Origin: Acidimicrobiaceae bacterium UBA7830 | Lineage (GTDB): Bacteria; Actinomycetota; Acidimicrobiia; Acidimicrobiales; Ilumatobacteraceae | Assembly: GCA_002501485.1 (NCBI GenBank) | Contig: DLTS01000008.1 | Span: 1 to 35,657 of the forward strand | Length of the DNA stretch: 35,657 nt | Reading direction: 5' to 3' | In this document: positions 14,567 through 23,119 of the stretch, in pieces | Layout: each line of letters begins with the position of its first letter | How positions within the stretch are numbered: the stretch's first letter is position 1 | Made by a program: the position numbers and the translations under genes | Notes under the pieces: model-generated | The model's database searches: none | What the model was told of the DNA's origin: nothing | What the model saw: only the letters and a program-made list of their open reading frames with translations

Positions 14567-17500
14567 GTGTTTCTCAAAAGTTTGACTCTCAAAGGCTTCA
14601 AGTCGTTTGCCGACTCAACGACGATGGACCTCGAACCCGGGGTGACGGTTGTTGTTGGCCCGAACGGTTCCGGAAAGTCAAACGTCGTCGACGCAGTGGC
14701 GTGGGTGCTCGGCGCGCAGGCACCAAAAGCGGTGCGAAGTCAGAAGATGGACGACGTCATCTTTGCGGGCACAGCGAAGCGTTCTGCGCTTGGTCGCGCA
14801 GAAGTGAGTTTGACGCTCGATAACTCCGCAGGACTCCTTCCTCTGGAGTTCACCGAGGTCACAGTGACTCGCGTGTTATTCAGGAACGGTGACAGCGAAT
14901 ACTCGATCAATGGTGTGCCATGCCGCCTTCTCGACGTTCAAGAGTTGCTCTCTGATGCAGGTGTTGGGCGACAGCAACACGTGATCGTGTCGCAGGGTCA
15001 GATCGATGCGGTCTTAAACGCGCGACCCGAAGATCGTCGGTCAATCGTTGAAGAGGCAGCTGGGGTGCTCAAATATCGAAAGCGCCGCGAGAAAGCTCAA
15101 CGGCGGCTTGATGCCACCGAAGCCAACCTTGTCCGACTCCAAGACTTGTTGCGCGAGGTGCGTCGACAACTCAAACCCCTCGAGCGTCAAGCGCAGGCGG
15201 CACAGCGACACGTTGCCCTGAAGGCCGAACTCGACAAACTCCGCGTGTTCGTTGCTGGGCGTGAGATTGCCACGCAGCGAGCGAAGCTCGTCACAATCGA
15301 AAACGACCGCTTACAGGTAAGCGAAGTTCAGAACACGTCGAAAACCCGACTTGCGGAACTCGACACGTCCATCATGGGCATCGAGGCGCAACTTTCCGCC
15401 AGGGGAGCGAGCGATGTGCGCGATCGCCTCGGCAACGTCGAGCGCCTCATCGAACGCGCCGAGGGTCTCCTCGGCATCATCGATGAGCGCCGCCGGTCGT
15501 TGGAGCGTGATCGCTCCCAAGGTCTCGACGCTGATGTCATTGCGACCCTTGAAGCCGATGTCGTCGGGTTCCGCTCTGAACTCACAGAAGTTGAGTCAGG
15601 CCTCGCGGAGTTGCAGCCCGAGATTGCCGCACTTGAAGAAGAAGAACGACAACTCGAGGCAGAACGCAAGGCCGCCGAGCACGGTGGCGTCGACCTGGGT
15701 TCGAAAGCCGCAACTGCAGCCGCTGAGGTGCGAGGTGAGCTTCGATCGGTTCGGTCGTCGTTAGAGCGCAGTCGCTCAGAACGTGATCGAGCCGTTGAGC
15801 GAGTCGAACTCTCCCGTGGCCAACTTGTCGAACTTGTTGACGAAATCGACAGGTACCGAAATGATTGCGAGTCGGCCACCAACGCTGAGGAGCCACTCGT
15901 TCGCCAACACGCAACCGCTGAGGCGGCGCGTGTTGCAGCTGAAAACGCGTTCGCGGAGGCCGAGCGAGTTGAACGTGATGCATCCTCCGAGGTTGAGCGG
16001 CTGAAGGCCCGACAGGAGGCCCTCCAACTTGCCCTTGACTCTGCAAGGGCTCGTGCAGGAGCCGAACGCCTAGCTGGTCTTGAAGGTGTTCTCGGAACGC
16101 TGCTCGATGTCATCGCAATCGATTCCGGATGGGAATCGGCGATTGGGGCCGCACTAGGCGAGGCTCTGTCTGCGGTCGTTGTCGAATCAGCACCGAATGC
16201 CCGCACTGCGCTTGAGGCGCTCCGCACCTCGGCCACATCGGGTGCTGTGCTCGCAGCGGTCGGGGGCCCTTCGGTGAAAGTTGAAGTTCCGTCAGGCTGT
16301 GTTTCGGTTCTCGGTCACGTGCGAGCGACAAACCCCGGGGTTCAGTCGCTTCTTGAGCGACTGCTGTCGCACGCGGTTAGTGCTCCGTCACTAGATGCAG
16401 CAATAGATACCGCTCTGACTCATCATGACCTCGTCATCGTGACCCCTGAAGGCGATCGTTTGTCGGCGACGGGATGGAGAATCGGATCATCATCAGGCGG
16501 CGCCACTGCAGCGGCCCTTGAAGAGGTTGCTGCCCGGGTCGACGTTGCAATGAAGACACTTGAGGCCGCCGAAGGTGCCCGTGCGGACGCGCGCACCACT
16601 CTCGACCAGGCGCAGTCAGCAGAGCGGGAGCTCACTGCAGCGCTTGATCGAAATGATGGACGCTTCCTTGCTGCATCAGAGGCACTGGCCCAAGCCCAAG
16701 CGCGTCGGCGCGAGGTTGATGCTGAGCGCGAGGGCGACGAGCGCTCAATTGCGGAGTTTGTCTCGGCGATTGAGGTCAACGAACTACGCCTGTCTGAACT
16801 CGAGGCAGCCCTGCCAACCCTTGTCGCGGCCGAGCAGGCTGAAGCAGATGCAGTGCGTCAGCGAGATGAATCTCGTGCGGCGATCGATGCGTGGTCGGCA
16901 CTATTGGTATCAAAGCGTCGTGACGTCGAAGTCCGCTTCGCTGGGCTCAATGAACAGCAAGAATTTCTGCGCCGCCGGATCGCCGACATCGATGGCCGTC
17001 TTGAAGCCGACCGCGAAGGTCAAGCGGGTGCAGCCGGCCGCCGCGAACAAGTTGAACGCGCCCTTGGTGCCGTTGCTGCGTTACGAGCGTTCGTCGAAGA
17101 GCGACGTATTCAGGTAGCCGCTGCCCGTGACTCACTGGTAGAAGAGCGCCAGCGCCAATCCGCAGAAGTAACAGAACTTACTGAGCGTCTCGACCAACTG
17201 AGGCAGGAGCGTTCAACATTGGAGACTGCGCTTGAGGAGTCACGGGAGCGTCTCACCAAAGCCGAAATTTCAGAAGCGGAAGTGAAGTTGCGACTCGAGA
17301 CGACGATCGAGTCGCTGCGTCGCGATCTCGATATCGAGCCAGAGGTTGCTGAGGCCGCTGAACCTCCTGAAGTTCCGGAAGGGGCGACAGCCGCAGGCCG
17401 CGTGCGTGAACTTGAGCGAGAACTGCGACTGCTTGGACCGATTAACCCCTTGGCTTTAGAAGAGTTCAACGAACTCAGCCAGCGGCACGAATTCCTCGAG

Positions 17501-18040
17501 GGGCAATTAGAAGACGTCCGCTCGACGCGCCGTGAACTCAATCGAGTCATTGCAGCAGTCGACGTTGAGATTCAGAATGTGTTTGCGTCAGCGTTCGCTG
17601 ACGTGAGTTCTAACTTTGCTCAACTGTTTGGGGCTCTATTCCCCGGTGGTAACGGCGCGCTCAAGTTGACGGCACCAGATGATTTGCTGAATACCGGCAT
17701 TGAGGTCGAGGCAAAGCCCAGCGGAAAGAATGTGAAGAAGTTGTCACTGCTGTCGGGCGGTGAGCGTTCATTGACCGCTCTTGCGTTCCTCTTCGCTGTC
17801 TTCCGGTCTCGCCCGTCTCCGTTCTATGTGATGGACGAGGTTGAGGCAGCGCTCGACGATGTGAACCTTCACCGGTTTTTGAACCTTATTCAGGAGTTCC
17901 GTAAAGAAGCCCAACTTCTCATCGTGTCGCACCAAAAGCGAACCATGGAAGCAGGAGACGCATTGCTTGGTGTGTCGATGCAGCCGGGCGGTTCGTCGAA
18001 GGTGGTGACCGAACGGGTCTCGGCAGCATCGAGTAATTGA
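14567..18040 (+). CDS. smc: Chromosome segregation protein SMC
   Basis: ATPase of the bacterial condensin that compacts and segregates the chromosome with ScpA/ScpB. The 1157-residue protein has the complete SMC plan. The N-terminal ATPase half begins MFLKSLTLKGFKSFADSTT and has Walker A GPNGSGKS (31-38) and the Q-loop region with RQQHVIVSQGQIDAVL. A long coiled coil follows to about 500, then the hinge (about 505-640: ERLAGLEGVLGTLLDVIAID and onward), the returning coiled coil, and the C-terminal half with signature LLSGGERS (1061-1068) and Walker B FYVMDEVEAALDD (D1090, E1091). The GTG start is fixed by the invariant N-terminus. Long antisense frames within it are by-products of its Ala/Glu/Arg-rich codon pattern. 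scpA and scpB are not in the window. Confidence 0.98.
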   Translation: MFLKSLTLKGFKSFADSTTMDLEPGVTVVVGPNGSGKSNVVDAVAWVLGAQAPKAVRSQKMDDVIFAGTAKRSALGRAEVSLTLDNSAGLLPLEFTEVTVTRVLFRNGDSEYSINGVPCRLLDVQELLSDAGVGRQQHVIVSQGQIDAVLNARPEDRRSIVEEAAGVLKYRKRREKAQRRLDATEANLVRLQDLLREVRRQLKPLERQAQAAQRHVALKAELDKLRVFVAGREIATQRAKLVTIENDRLQVSEVQNTSKTRLAELDTSIMGIEAQLSARGASDVRDRLGNVERLIERAEGLLGIIDERRRSLERDRSQGLDADVIATLEADVVGFRSELTEVESGLAELQPEIAALEEEERQLEAERKAAEHGGVDLGSKAATAAAEVRGELRSVRSSLERSRSERDRAVERVELSRGQLVELVDEIDRYRNDCESATNAEEPLVRQHATAEAARVAAENAFAEAERVERDASSEVERLKARQEALQLALDSARARAGAERLAGLEGVLGTLLDVIAIDSGWESAIGAALGEALSAVVVESAPNARTALEALRTSATSGAVLAAVGGPSVKVEVPSGCVSVLGHVRATNPGVQSLLERLLSHAVSAPSLDAAIDTALTHHDLVIVTPEGDRLSATGWRIGSSSGGATAAALEEVAARVDVAMKTLEAAEGARADARTTLDQAQSAERELTAALDRNDGRFLAASEALAQAQARRREVDAEREGDERSIAEFVSAIEVNELRLSELEAALPTLVAAEQAEADAVRQRDESRAAIDAWSALLVSKRRDVEVRFAGLNEQQEFLRRRIADIDGRLEADREGQAGAAGRREQVERALGAVAALRAFVEERRIQVAAARDSLVEERQRQSAEVTELTERLDQLRQERSTLETALEESRERLTKAEISEAEVKLRLETTIESLRRDLDIEPEVAEAAEPPEVPEGATAAGRVRELERELRLLGPINPLALEEFNELSQRHEFLEGQLEDVRSTRRELNRVIAAVDVEIQNVFASAFADVSSNFAQLFGALFPGGNGALKLTAPDDLLNTGIEVEAKPSGKNVKKLSLLSGGERSLTALAFLFAVFRSRPSPFYVMDEVEAALDDVNLHRFLNLIQEFRKEAQLLIVSHQKRTMEAGDALLGVSMQPGGSSKVVTERVSAASSN

Positions 18041-18066
18041 GCCGTCGCCTGATTCCCCGTCACAGA

Positions 18067-18072
18067 TAACGT
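18067..18072 (+). promoter_or_regulatory. -10-like element upstream of ftsY
   Basis: TAACGT, 9 nt before the ftsY ATG in the 41-nt smc-ftsY gap, with no ribosome site. Weak by itself; listed as part of the recurring pattern. Confidence 0.25.
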
Positions 18073-18081
18073 CAACTCCCG

Positions 18082-19248
18082 ATGGACCAAAACAACTGGA
18101 TATATCTCGTCCTCATCCTGCTCGTACTTGGGTTTGGCGTAGGAGTAGTAGTTGTCGGCCGACGTCGGGGAGGGTCGACTGATCCAGCGAGCGCTCGCCA
18201 ACAAGCCGTCCCTACACCTCGACAACAGCAAGCACCACCGGCGGCTGCGGTGGAACCATCAGGTGAGCTCGACGGAGCTGCTGATGTCGCTGCCGACGAG
18301 ATCAGTGACGAGAGCGCCGAGGCTGAGCCCGTTGAGCCTGCGGCACCAACGTCAATGCGCGACCGCTTGGCGCGAGCGCGCGGAGCATTTTCTGACGCGA
18401 TTGGTTCGGTGCTTGGCCGTTCAACCATTGACGACTCGGTGTGGGAAAAACTTGAAGACGCACTACTCATCGCCGATGTCGGAATCGGCGTTGCGACGTC
18501 GTTGCTTGACCGGTTACGCGAACGCGTTGATAAGGGCGATATCGATAGCCCCGACGCCTTGATCGCAGCATTGCGAGAGTCGATGATTGCGCAACTCGCG
18601 GGGGCGAATCGTGAGCTTGCGATGCGACCAGATGAAGGGACATCAATTTGGTTGTTCGTCGGCGTCAACGGAGTGGGCAAGACGACAACAATTGGGAAGC
18701 TCGCATCGCGACAGATCGCATCTGGTTCGACCGTCTTGTTGTCCGCAGGCGACACCTTCCGAGCAGCAGCTGCCGACCAACTTCAAATGTGGGCCGAACG
18801 TTCGGGAGCAGAAATCGTCCGAGGTGCCGACGGCGCTGACCCTTCAAGTGTGGTGTTCGATGCGGTTGAACGGGCGAGCGCCAAACGCATCGATCTTGTG
18901 CTCGCCGATACTGCAGGCCGCCTACATAACAAACAGAACCTGATGGACGAACTCTCGAAGGTTCGCCGAGTAGCCGAGAAGGGAAGTGGCGTGGTGACCG
19001 AGACATTGTTAGTCATTGACGCCACAACTGGCCAGAACGGCCTTGCTCAAGCGAGAGAGTTCGCTGCCGCAACGGGCGTGACCGGGGTAGTTGTGACAAA
19101 ACTTGACGGATCCGCAAAGGGCGGAATCGTGTTCGCAGTCGAAACAGAACTTGGTATTCCGGTGAAATTTGTGGGTGTGGGTGAACAGGTTGACGATCTT
19201 GTGCCGTTTGACCCAACCGAATTCGTTGACGCACTGGTGAGTAACTAG
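18082..19248 (+). CDS. ftsY: Signal recognition particle receptor FtsY
   Basis: Membrane-associated SRP receptor GTPase that docks ribosome-nascent chain-SRP complexes at the Sec translocon. The 388-residue protein starts with a hydrophobic membrane segment (about 6-27, IYLVLILLVLGFGVGVVVV) followed by a basic RRRGG stop. A Pro/Ala/Glu-rich linker (about 32-90) comes next, then the N domain (about 92-180) and the G domain with GVNGVGKT (194-201), GDTFRAAAADQL, DTAGRLHN (from 276), TKLDGSAKGG and GVGEQVDDLVPF. The N-terminal membrane anchor is common in actinobacterial FtsY. The usual downstream partner ffh is displaced 6.3 kb by an accessory cassette. The stop abuts an inverted repeat shared with the end of the convergent tetR gene. 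Confidence 0.97.
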   Translation: MDQNNWIYLVLILLVLGFGVGVVVVGRRRGGSTDPASARQQAVPTPRQQQAPPAAAVEPSGELDGAADVAADEISDESAEAEPVEPAAPTSMRDRLARARGAFSDAIGSVLGRSTIDDSVWEKLEDALLIADVGIGVATSLLDRLRERVDKGDIDSPDALIAALRESMIAQLAGANRELAMRPDEGTSIWLFVGVNGVGKTTTIGKLASRQIASGSTVLLSAGDTFRAAAADQLQMWAERSGAEIVRGADGADPSSVVFDAVERASAKRIDLVLADTAGRLHNKQNLMDELSKVRRVAEKGSGVVTETLLVIDATTGQNGLAQAREFAAATGVTGVVVTKLDGSAKGGIVFAVETELGIPVKFVGVGEQVDDLVPFDPTEFVDALVSN

Positions 19249-19313
19249 CTCGGGAACTCTTTCGTGAGTGGTGACGGCGGTCGACTCGATCGGCTAACTA
19301 CGAGTTGCCGAGC
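19248..19313. repeat. Imperfect 12-bp inverted repeat joining ftsY and tetR 3' ends
   Basis: GCTCGGGAACTC (19248-19259), overlapping the ftsY stop, is the inverse of GAGTTGCCGAGC (19302-19313) with one mismatch. The right arm encodes the last residues of the convergent regulator gene. The 42-nt spacer and lack of T-runs make a classical terminator doubtful. It could stop transcription from both sides or mark the cassette boundary. Confidence 0.4.
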
Positions 19314-19900
19314 AGGCGCGTGATCGCAAAGCGCCATGTGCGAAGAATTTGATCTCGTTCAAGGTCGTCTGCTCGCATCAACGACCACGAGTCAAACGAT
19401 GTGAGCGAACAGATTGTCGTCTCGCAATACCGACGATGTGGTTGGCGCATTTTGGAGAACTCGGGTTCAAATTGGCATAGCACTTGTTCGTTAAGGCCCT
19501 GTCGAAGTCGATAGATCGCGTCGCGAGCCTGTGGGACTCCTTCGCTTTTCGTTCGTCCGAGGGTTGCCATTGGTTCGTGCAAGGCAAAGAACTCAAGGCG
19601 TGCTGTGCACAAGGTAGACACTCGACGCGAGAGGCCACCAATTCCAAGTTGGTCGACTGCGAGAGCCGACTCAATGCGCTCGAAGTAGCGGGAGATAAAC
19701 GAACTTCGAAGGTCGTCAAGATTTTCGAAATATCGAAACAGGCTTGCTGAAGAGACGCCAGCGCGTTCAACGACCGCTTCGGTAGATGGCACGCCATGCC
19801 CGTCGAGGACGAGCGCAATGGCGGCATCGATCACCCTGTTTCGGCCATCTTCTCGACGTTGCCGACGTCCATCACTTCGCGCTGCCGTGCTGTTGGTCAT
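19298..19900 (-). CDS. TetR/AcrR-family transcriptional regulator
   Basis: A 200-residue likely repressor. The N-terminal DNA-binding domain (about 15-65) reads RRQRREDGRNRVIDAAIALVLDGHG, then STEAVVERAGVSSASLFRYFENLDDLR, the TetR helix-turn-helix signature. The C-terminal ligand domain is not alignable by eye to a known effector class. The ATG at 19898-19900 is chosen because GGAG lies 6 nt upstream; an ATG two codons earlier would abut the ribosome site. The gene is divergent from the sulfatase operon, and a perfect 17-bp palindrome (19930-19946) lies in the 88-nt gap, so it probably represses both itself and the operon until the substrate or a product binds. It is convergent with ftsY. The effector is unknown. 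Confidence 0.93.
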   Translation of the reverse strand: MTNSTAARSDGRRQRREDGRNRVIDAAIALVLDGHGVPSTEAVVERAGVSSASLFRYFENLDDLRSSFISRYFERIESALAVDQLGIGGLSRRVSTLCTARLEFFALHEPMATLGRTKSEGVPQARDAIYRLRQGLNEQVLCQFEPEFSKMRQPHRRYCETTICSLTSFDSWSLMRADDLERDQILRTWRFAITRLLGNS

Positions 19901-19929
19901 AGTCATCTCCAAGTGTGTCCGTAAATTTC

Positions 19930-19946
19930 TGAGAGTAATACTCTCA
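19930..19946. promoter_or_regulatory. Putative TetR operator, perfect 17-bp palindrome
   Basis: TGAGAGTAATACTCTCA: two perfect 8-bp arms around a central A, the size and symmetry expected of a TetR-family site. It lies 7 bp upstream of the sulfatase -35 (19954) and 29 bp before the regulator start. On the regulator's strand it could overlap that gene's -10, which suits autorepression. Binding by the adjacent regulator is inferred from position. Confidence 0.8.
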
Positions 19947-19953
19947 AAAGTTC

Positions 19954-19982
19954 TTGACAAGCGCATTCGGCTACAGCACAAT
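19954..19982 (+). promoter_or_regulatory. Promoter of the sulfatase operon
   Basis: A perfect TTGACA (-35, 19954-19959), a 17-nt spacer and CACAAT (-10, 19977-19982, four of six consensus bases). The -10 ends 6 nt before the ATG at 19989, so transcription should start at or next to the start codon and the mRNA is probably leaderless. No ribosome site is visible. This is the clearest promoter in the window. Confidence 0.65.
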
Positions 19983-19988
19983 TTGCCC

Positions 19989-22271
19989 ATGGTTACCGAA
20001 GGTTCTTGGGAATCGACCGGTGCAACAATTGGTCGAACCTTGGCCGATTCTGCGCCATCGTTCGATCGAGGAGTCGACCCAGGGCCAGCGGCTCCAAACG
20101 TCGTCATTGTGCTGCTCGATGACACCGGCTTTTCTCAGCTCGGATGTTTTGGGTCAGATATCGATACATCGAACATCGACGCGTTGGCACGTGACGGCAT
20201 CACGTTCACCAACTTTCACGTCACCCCGTTGTGCTCGCCCACTCGGGCTGCCCTCCTCACCGGACGATCTCAACATGCGGTTGGGATGCGGGGCGTATCG
20301 AACTGGAAGACAGGCTTCCCACACCAACTTGGCCACATCTCTCAACGTGCGGCAACGATTCAAGAGATACTCCGCTTACACGGGTACGCAACATTCTGTG
20401 CGGGTAAATGGCACCTCGCACCGACGAGTGATATCTCGGCTGCAGGCCCTTTCGATCAATGGCCACTCGGTCGAGGATTCGATCGCTTCTATGGCTTTCT
20501 CGAGGGGGAAACCGATCAATTCCACCCGGAACTCGTTCGAGACAACTCGCAGGTGTCTCCACCACGTAGCCCTGAGGAGGGGTACCACCTCTCAGAGGAC
20601 CTTGTTGACAACCTGCTTGAGATGGTCAACAACCTCAAGGGTGTTCGGCCTGACCGGCCGTTTTTTGCATACCTTCCATTCGGTGCCACCCATGCACCGC
20701 ATCAAGCGCCGCCCGACTACATGCAGAAGTACCGAGGGCGGTACGACGAGGGTTGGGATGTGATACGCGAACGCTGGTTTGAACGTCAGCTCGAACTCGG
20801 AGTCATCCCGCCCCACACCCAGTTAGCCCCCCGTAACTGGGGTGTTCAGGCATGGGAAGAACTCCCCGAAAACCACCGGCGGCTTGCCTGTCGCCTGCAG
20901 GAAGCCTTTGCTGCGTTTCTTGATCACACCGATGACCAAATTGGGCGGTTCATCGATGGGCTTCGAGATCTCGGCGAACTCGATAACACCATCTTTGTTC
21001 TGTTGGCCGATAACGGTGCTTCCCAAGAGGGAGGGCCGTTCGGGGTCATGCATGAAATGAAATTCTTTAATGGCATCGTGGAAACCCCCGATGAGGCGAT
21101 CGACCGCATCGATGACATCGGTGGGCCTCATTCGCACACCAACTATCCGTGGGGGTGGGCACAGTGCGGTAACTCGCCATTTCGTTGGTACAAACAAAAC
21201 ACCCATGAAGGGGGAGTGCACGTTCCGCTGATTGTTCGATGGCCGGCAGAGTTTGCCGCACAGTCGGGAACGCAGCGTGACCAGTTCGTCAGCGTTTCTG
21301 ATGTCACGCCAACAATTCTCGACCTGTTGGGAATTGAAGCGCCATCGGTCTTCGAAGGTGTCGAACAACTTCCCGTGACTGGGCATTCGTTTGCCGATAT
21401 TTTGCGCGATGCAGATGCGCCGGCCGCAAACACTCTTCAGTATTTCGAAAACAATGGAAGCCGTGCGCTCATTACTGAACGCAATGGTGAGTGGTGGAAG
21501 GCGGTCACCAAACACAATCAAGGTGACGATTTTGATACCGAACCTTGGGAGATCTATAACCTCACCAAGGACCCCTCAGAATGTGACAATCTCGTCGAGA
21601 CAGATGCAGAGACCGCAGAAGAACTCATCGATCTGTGGTGGTCAGAAGCAGAGCGCCATGGTGTGTTACCGCTCGACGACCGGATGCTTGAACTCTTTGC
21701 TGCGGTGCGCCACGAACGATCGGCTCACCGTCCAGATGGTCTCTACTCATATCGCCCTCCGATGGCCCCGATACCAGCAGGCGCCTCGGCGACAACCGGG
21801 GGCCGGTGGTTTGACCTCTCTGCTTCAGTGACGTTTGCTCGAGGTGACGAAGGTGTTCTGTGGTCGACTGGCACAGAGAATTCTGGAGTGTCTGTGTTCG
21901 TTCAAAGCGGACGTCTGATGGTTGATTACAACGCGTTCAACGAGCACACGGTTATCGAATCGGCGAGCGAAATTCCACCAGGTGACGTTGTCTTGCAAAT
22001 GCGCCTCGAACGAACCGACCGAACAAAAGGGTGGTGCGAGGTCTCGATCAATGGGAATGCGTGTGGGCGAAACGACATCCCGTTTTATATGAGAATGGTG
22101 TCGTCTGTGGGATCAAGTGTTGGCTACGACCACGGATCGCCTGTCTCCGAGCACTACGACGCCCCCTATGCATTCACTGGTGACTTGCGTGAAGTTGTCA
22201 TCCGTGTTCCAGAGCGGCGATCTGATGCAGAAAAGAAGGCAGCTGCCGAGTCAGAAATGAGTCGCCAATGA
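19989..22271 (+). CDS. Type I (formylglycine) sulfatase, arylsulfatase-like, with C-terminal domain
   Basis: Hydrolyses sulfate esters. In the 760-residue protein the N-terminal alkaline-phosphatase-fold domain (about 36-560) has metal ligands D44/D45 (VLLDDTGFSQLG), the formylglycine signature C82-S-P-T-R86 in TPLCSPTRAALLTGR, K140 and H142 in GKWHLAP, H235 in GATHAPH, D341/N342 in LLADNGASQEGG and K402. A C-terminal beta-rich region (about 605-742, ending YDAPYAFTGDLREVVIRV) matches the extra domain of about 780-residue actinobacterial arylsulfatases. There is no signal peptide, so it should act in the cytoplasm; the formylglycine-generating enzyme is not in the window. The ATG at 19989 fits the promoter; an upstream extension would run through the operator into tetR. 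The stop overlaps the next start (ATGA). The natural ester is unknown. Confidence 0.93.
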   Translation: MVTEGSWESTGATIGRTLADSAPSFDRGVDPGPAAPNVVIVLLDDTGFSQLGCFGSDIDTSNIDALARDGITFTNFHVTPLCSPTRAALLTGRSQHAVGMRGVSNWKTGFPHQLGHISQRAATIQEILRLHGYATFCAGKWHLAPTSDISAAGPFDQWPLGRGFDRFYGFLEGETDQFHPELVRDNSQVSPPRSPEEGYHLSEDLVDNLLEMVNNLKGVRPDRPFFAYLPFGATHAPHQAPPDYMQKYRGRYDEGWDVIRERWFERQLELGVIPPHTQLAPRNWGVQAWEELPENHRRLACRLQEAFAAFLDHTDDQIGRFIDGLRDLGELDNTIFVLLADNGASQEGGPFGVMHEMKFFNGIVETPDEAIDRIDDIGGPHSHTNYPWGWAQCGNSPFRWYKQNTHEGGVHVPLIVRWPAEFAAQSGTQRDQFVSVSDVTPTILDLLGIEAPSVFEGVEQLPVTGHSFADILRDADAPAANTLQYFENNGSRALITERNGEWWKAVTKHNQGDDFDTEPWEIYNLTKDPSECDNLVETDAETAEELIDLWWSEAERHGVLPLDDRMLELFAAVRHERSAHRPDGLYSYRPPMAPIPAGASATTGGRWFDLSASVTFARGDEGVLWSTGTENSGVSVFVQSGRLMVDYNAFNEHTVIESASEIPPGDVVLQMRLERTDRTKGWCEVSINGNACGRNDIPFYMRMVSSVGSSVGYDHGSPVSEHYDAPYAFTGDLREVVIRVPERRSDAEKKAAAESEMSRQ

Positions 22272-23116
22272 CGATTCGCATCACACTTCTGGGCACGGGC
22301 AGTCCGATGCCGGCCCCCGATCGTGCTGGGCCCTCCACGCTGATCTCGGCCGAGGGGGAGCATTACCTTGTCGATGCTGGTCGAGGAGTCCTTATGAGAA
22401 TGGCGGCCGCAGGGGTCGGCGCACCTCAGTTGTCAGCAGTGCTGCTCACGCACCTACATAGTGATCACATCACCGATCTCAACGACGTCATCACCACCCG
22501 TTGGGTGATGACTTTCGAGCCGACTCCGTTAACGATCGTCGGCCCGGTTGGCACGAAACACGTCGTCGATCATCTTCTCGCCAGCCTCGGCCCCGACATT
22601 GCCTATCGGCTTGCTCACCACGAGGACCTTGACCACGAGCCGCCCGTGCACGTCATCGAGATTGAGACGGGCGAGATCCCGTTAGAGGTGACGACGGCGA
22701 TTACTGCAGGACAAACCGATCACAAACCTGTCGAGCCAAGCGTGGGCTATCGCTTTGACTCCGGAGGACACTCAGTTGTGGTGGCAGGCGACACGGTGCC
22801 GTGTGACTCGTTGGATGCTTTATGTGCCGGGGCAGACGCTCTCGTTCACACAGCGATACGCAAAGACATCATTGCCACAGTTCCGATGCAGCGGCTACTC
22901 GACACTCTCGACTATCACTCTTCTCCCGAAGAAGCAGCAGCAACTGCTCAACGTGCAGGAATGACAACGTTGGTACTCACCCATTACGTGCCGGCGATTG
23001 CACCTGGCGGCGAACAGCAATGGGTCGATCTCGCCGCAACCGAATTCGACGGCCAAATCGAAGTAGGAGATGACCTTCACACCGTCACCATTGGAGCCAA
23101 CGAAAGAGGAGAATGA
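22268..23116 (+). CDS. Metallo-beta-lactamase-fold hydrolase (RNase Z/type III sulfatase-like)
   Basis: A 282-residue zinc hydrolase. The start ITLLGTGSPMPAPDRAGPSTL, YLVDAGRG (D36), the zinc motif THLHSDH (61-67), VVAGDTVPCDSLD and LVLTHYVP follow the RNase Z-like COG1234 order. Small-molecule hydrolases of this group include MBL-fold (type III) arylsulfatases, and the DRAGPST element is common in them. Being translationally coupled to a type I sulfatase (ATGA overlap at 22268-22271) and inside a catabolic operon makes a second ester, sulfate-ester or lactone hydrolase more likely than tRNA 3' processing. The protein also lacks an evident exosite arm of true RNase Z, though I cannot align it. 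The stop is 3 nt from the dehalogenase ATG. Confidence 0.85.
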   Translation: MTIRITLLGTGSPMPAPDRAGPSTLISAEGEHYLVDAGRGVLMRMAAAGVGAPQLSAVLLTHLHSDHITDLNDVITTRWVMTFEPTPLTIVGPVGTKHVVDHLLASLGPDIAYRLAHHEDLDHEPPVHVIEIETGEIPLEVTTAITAGQTDHKPVEPSVGYRFDSGGHSVVVAGDTVPCDSLDALCAGADALVHTAIRKDIIATVPMQRLLDTLDYHSSPEEAAATAQRAGMTTLVLTHYVPAIAPGGEQQWVDLAATEFDGQIEVGDDLHTVTIGANERGE

Positions 23117-23119
23117 CCA

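Noticed and set aside
15328..16236. 302-residue minus-strand frame opposite smc, rich in Ser/Arg/Ala
   Set aside because: It lies wholly antisense to the well-supported smc coiled coil; its composition is what the reverse of Glu/Ala/Arg codons gives, and it has no recognisable domain.
20823..21521. 232-residue minus-strand frame opposite the sulfatase
   Set aside because: Antisense to the catalytic domain of the sulfatase, whose motifs are continuous; no domain pattern.
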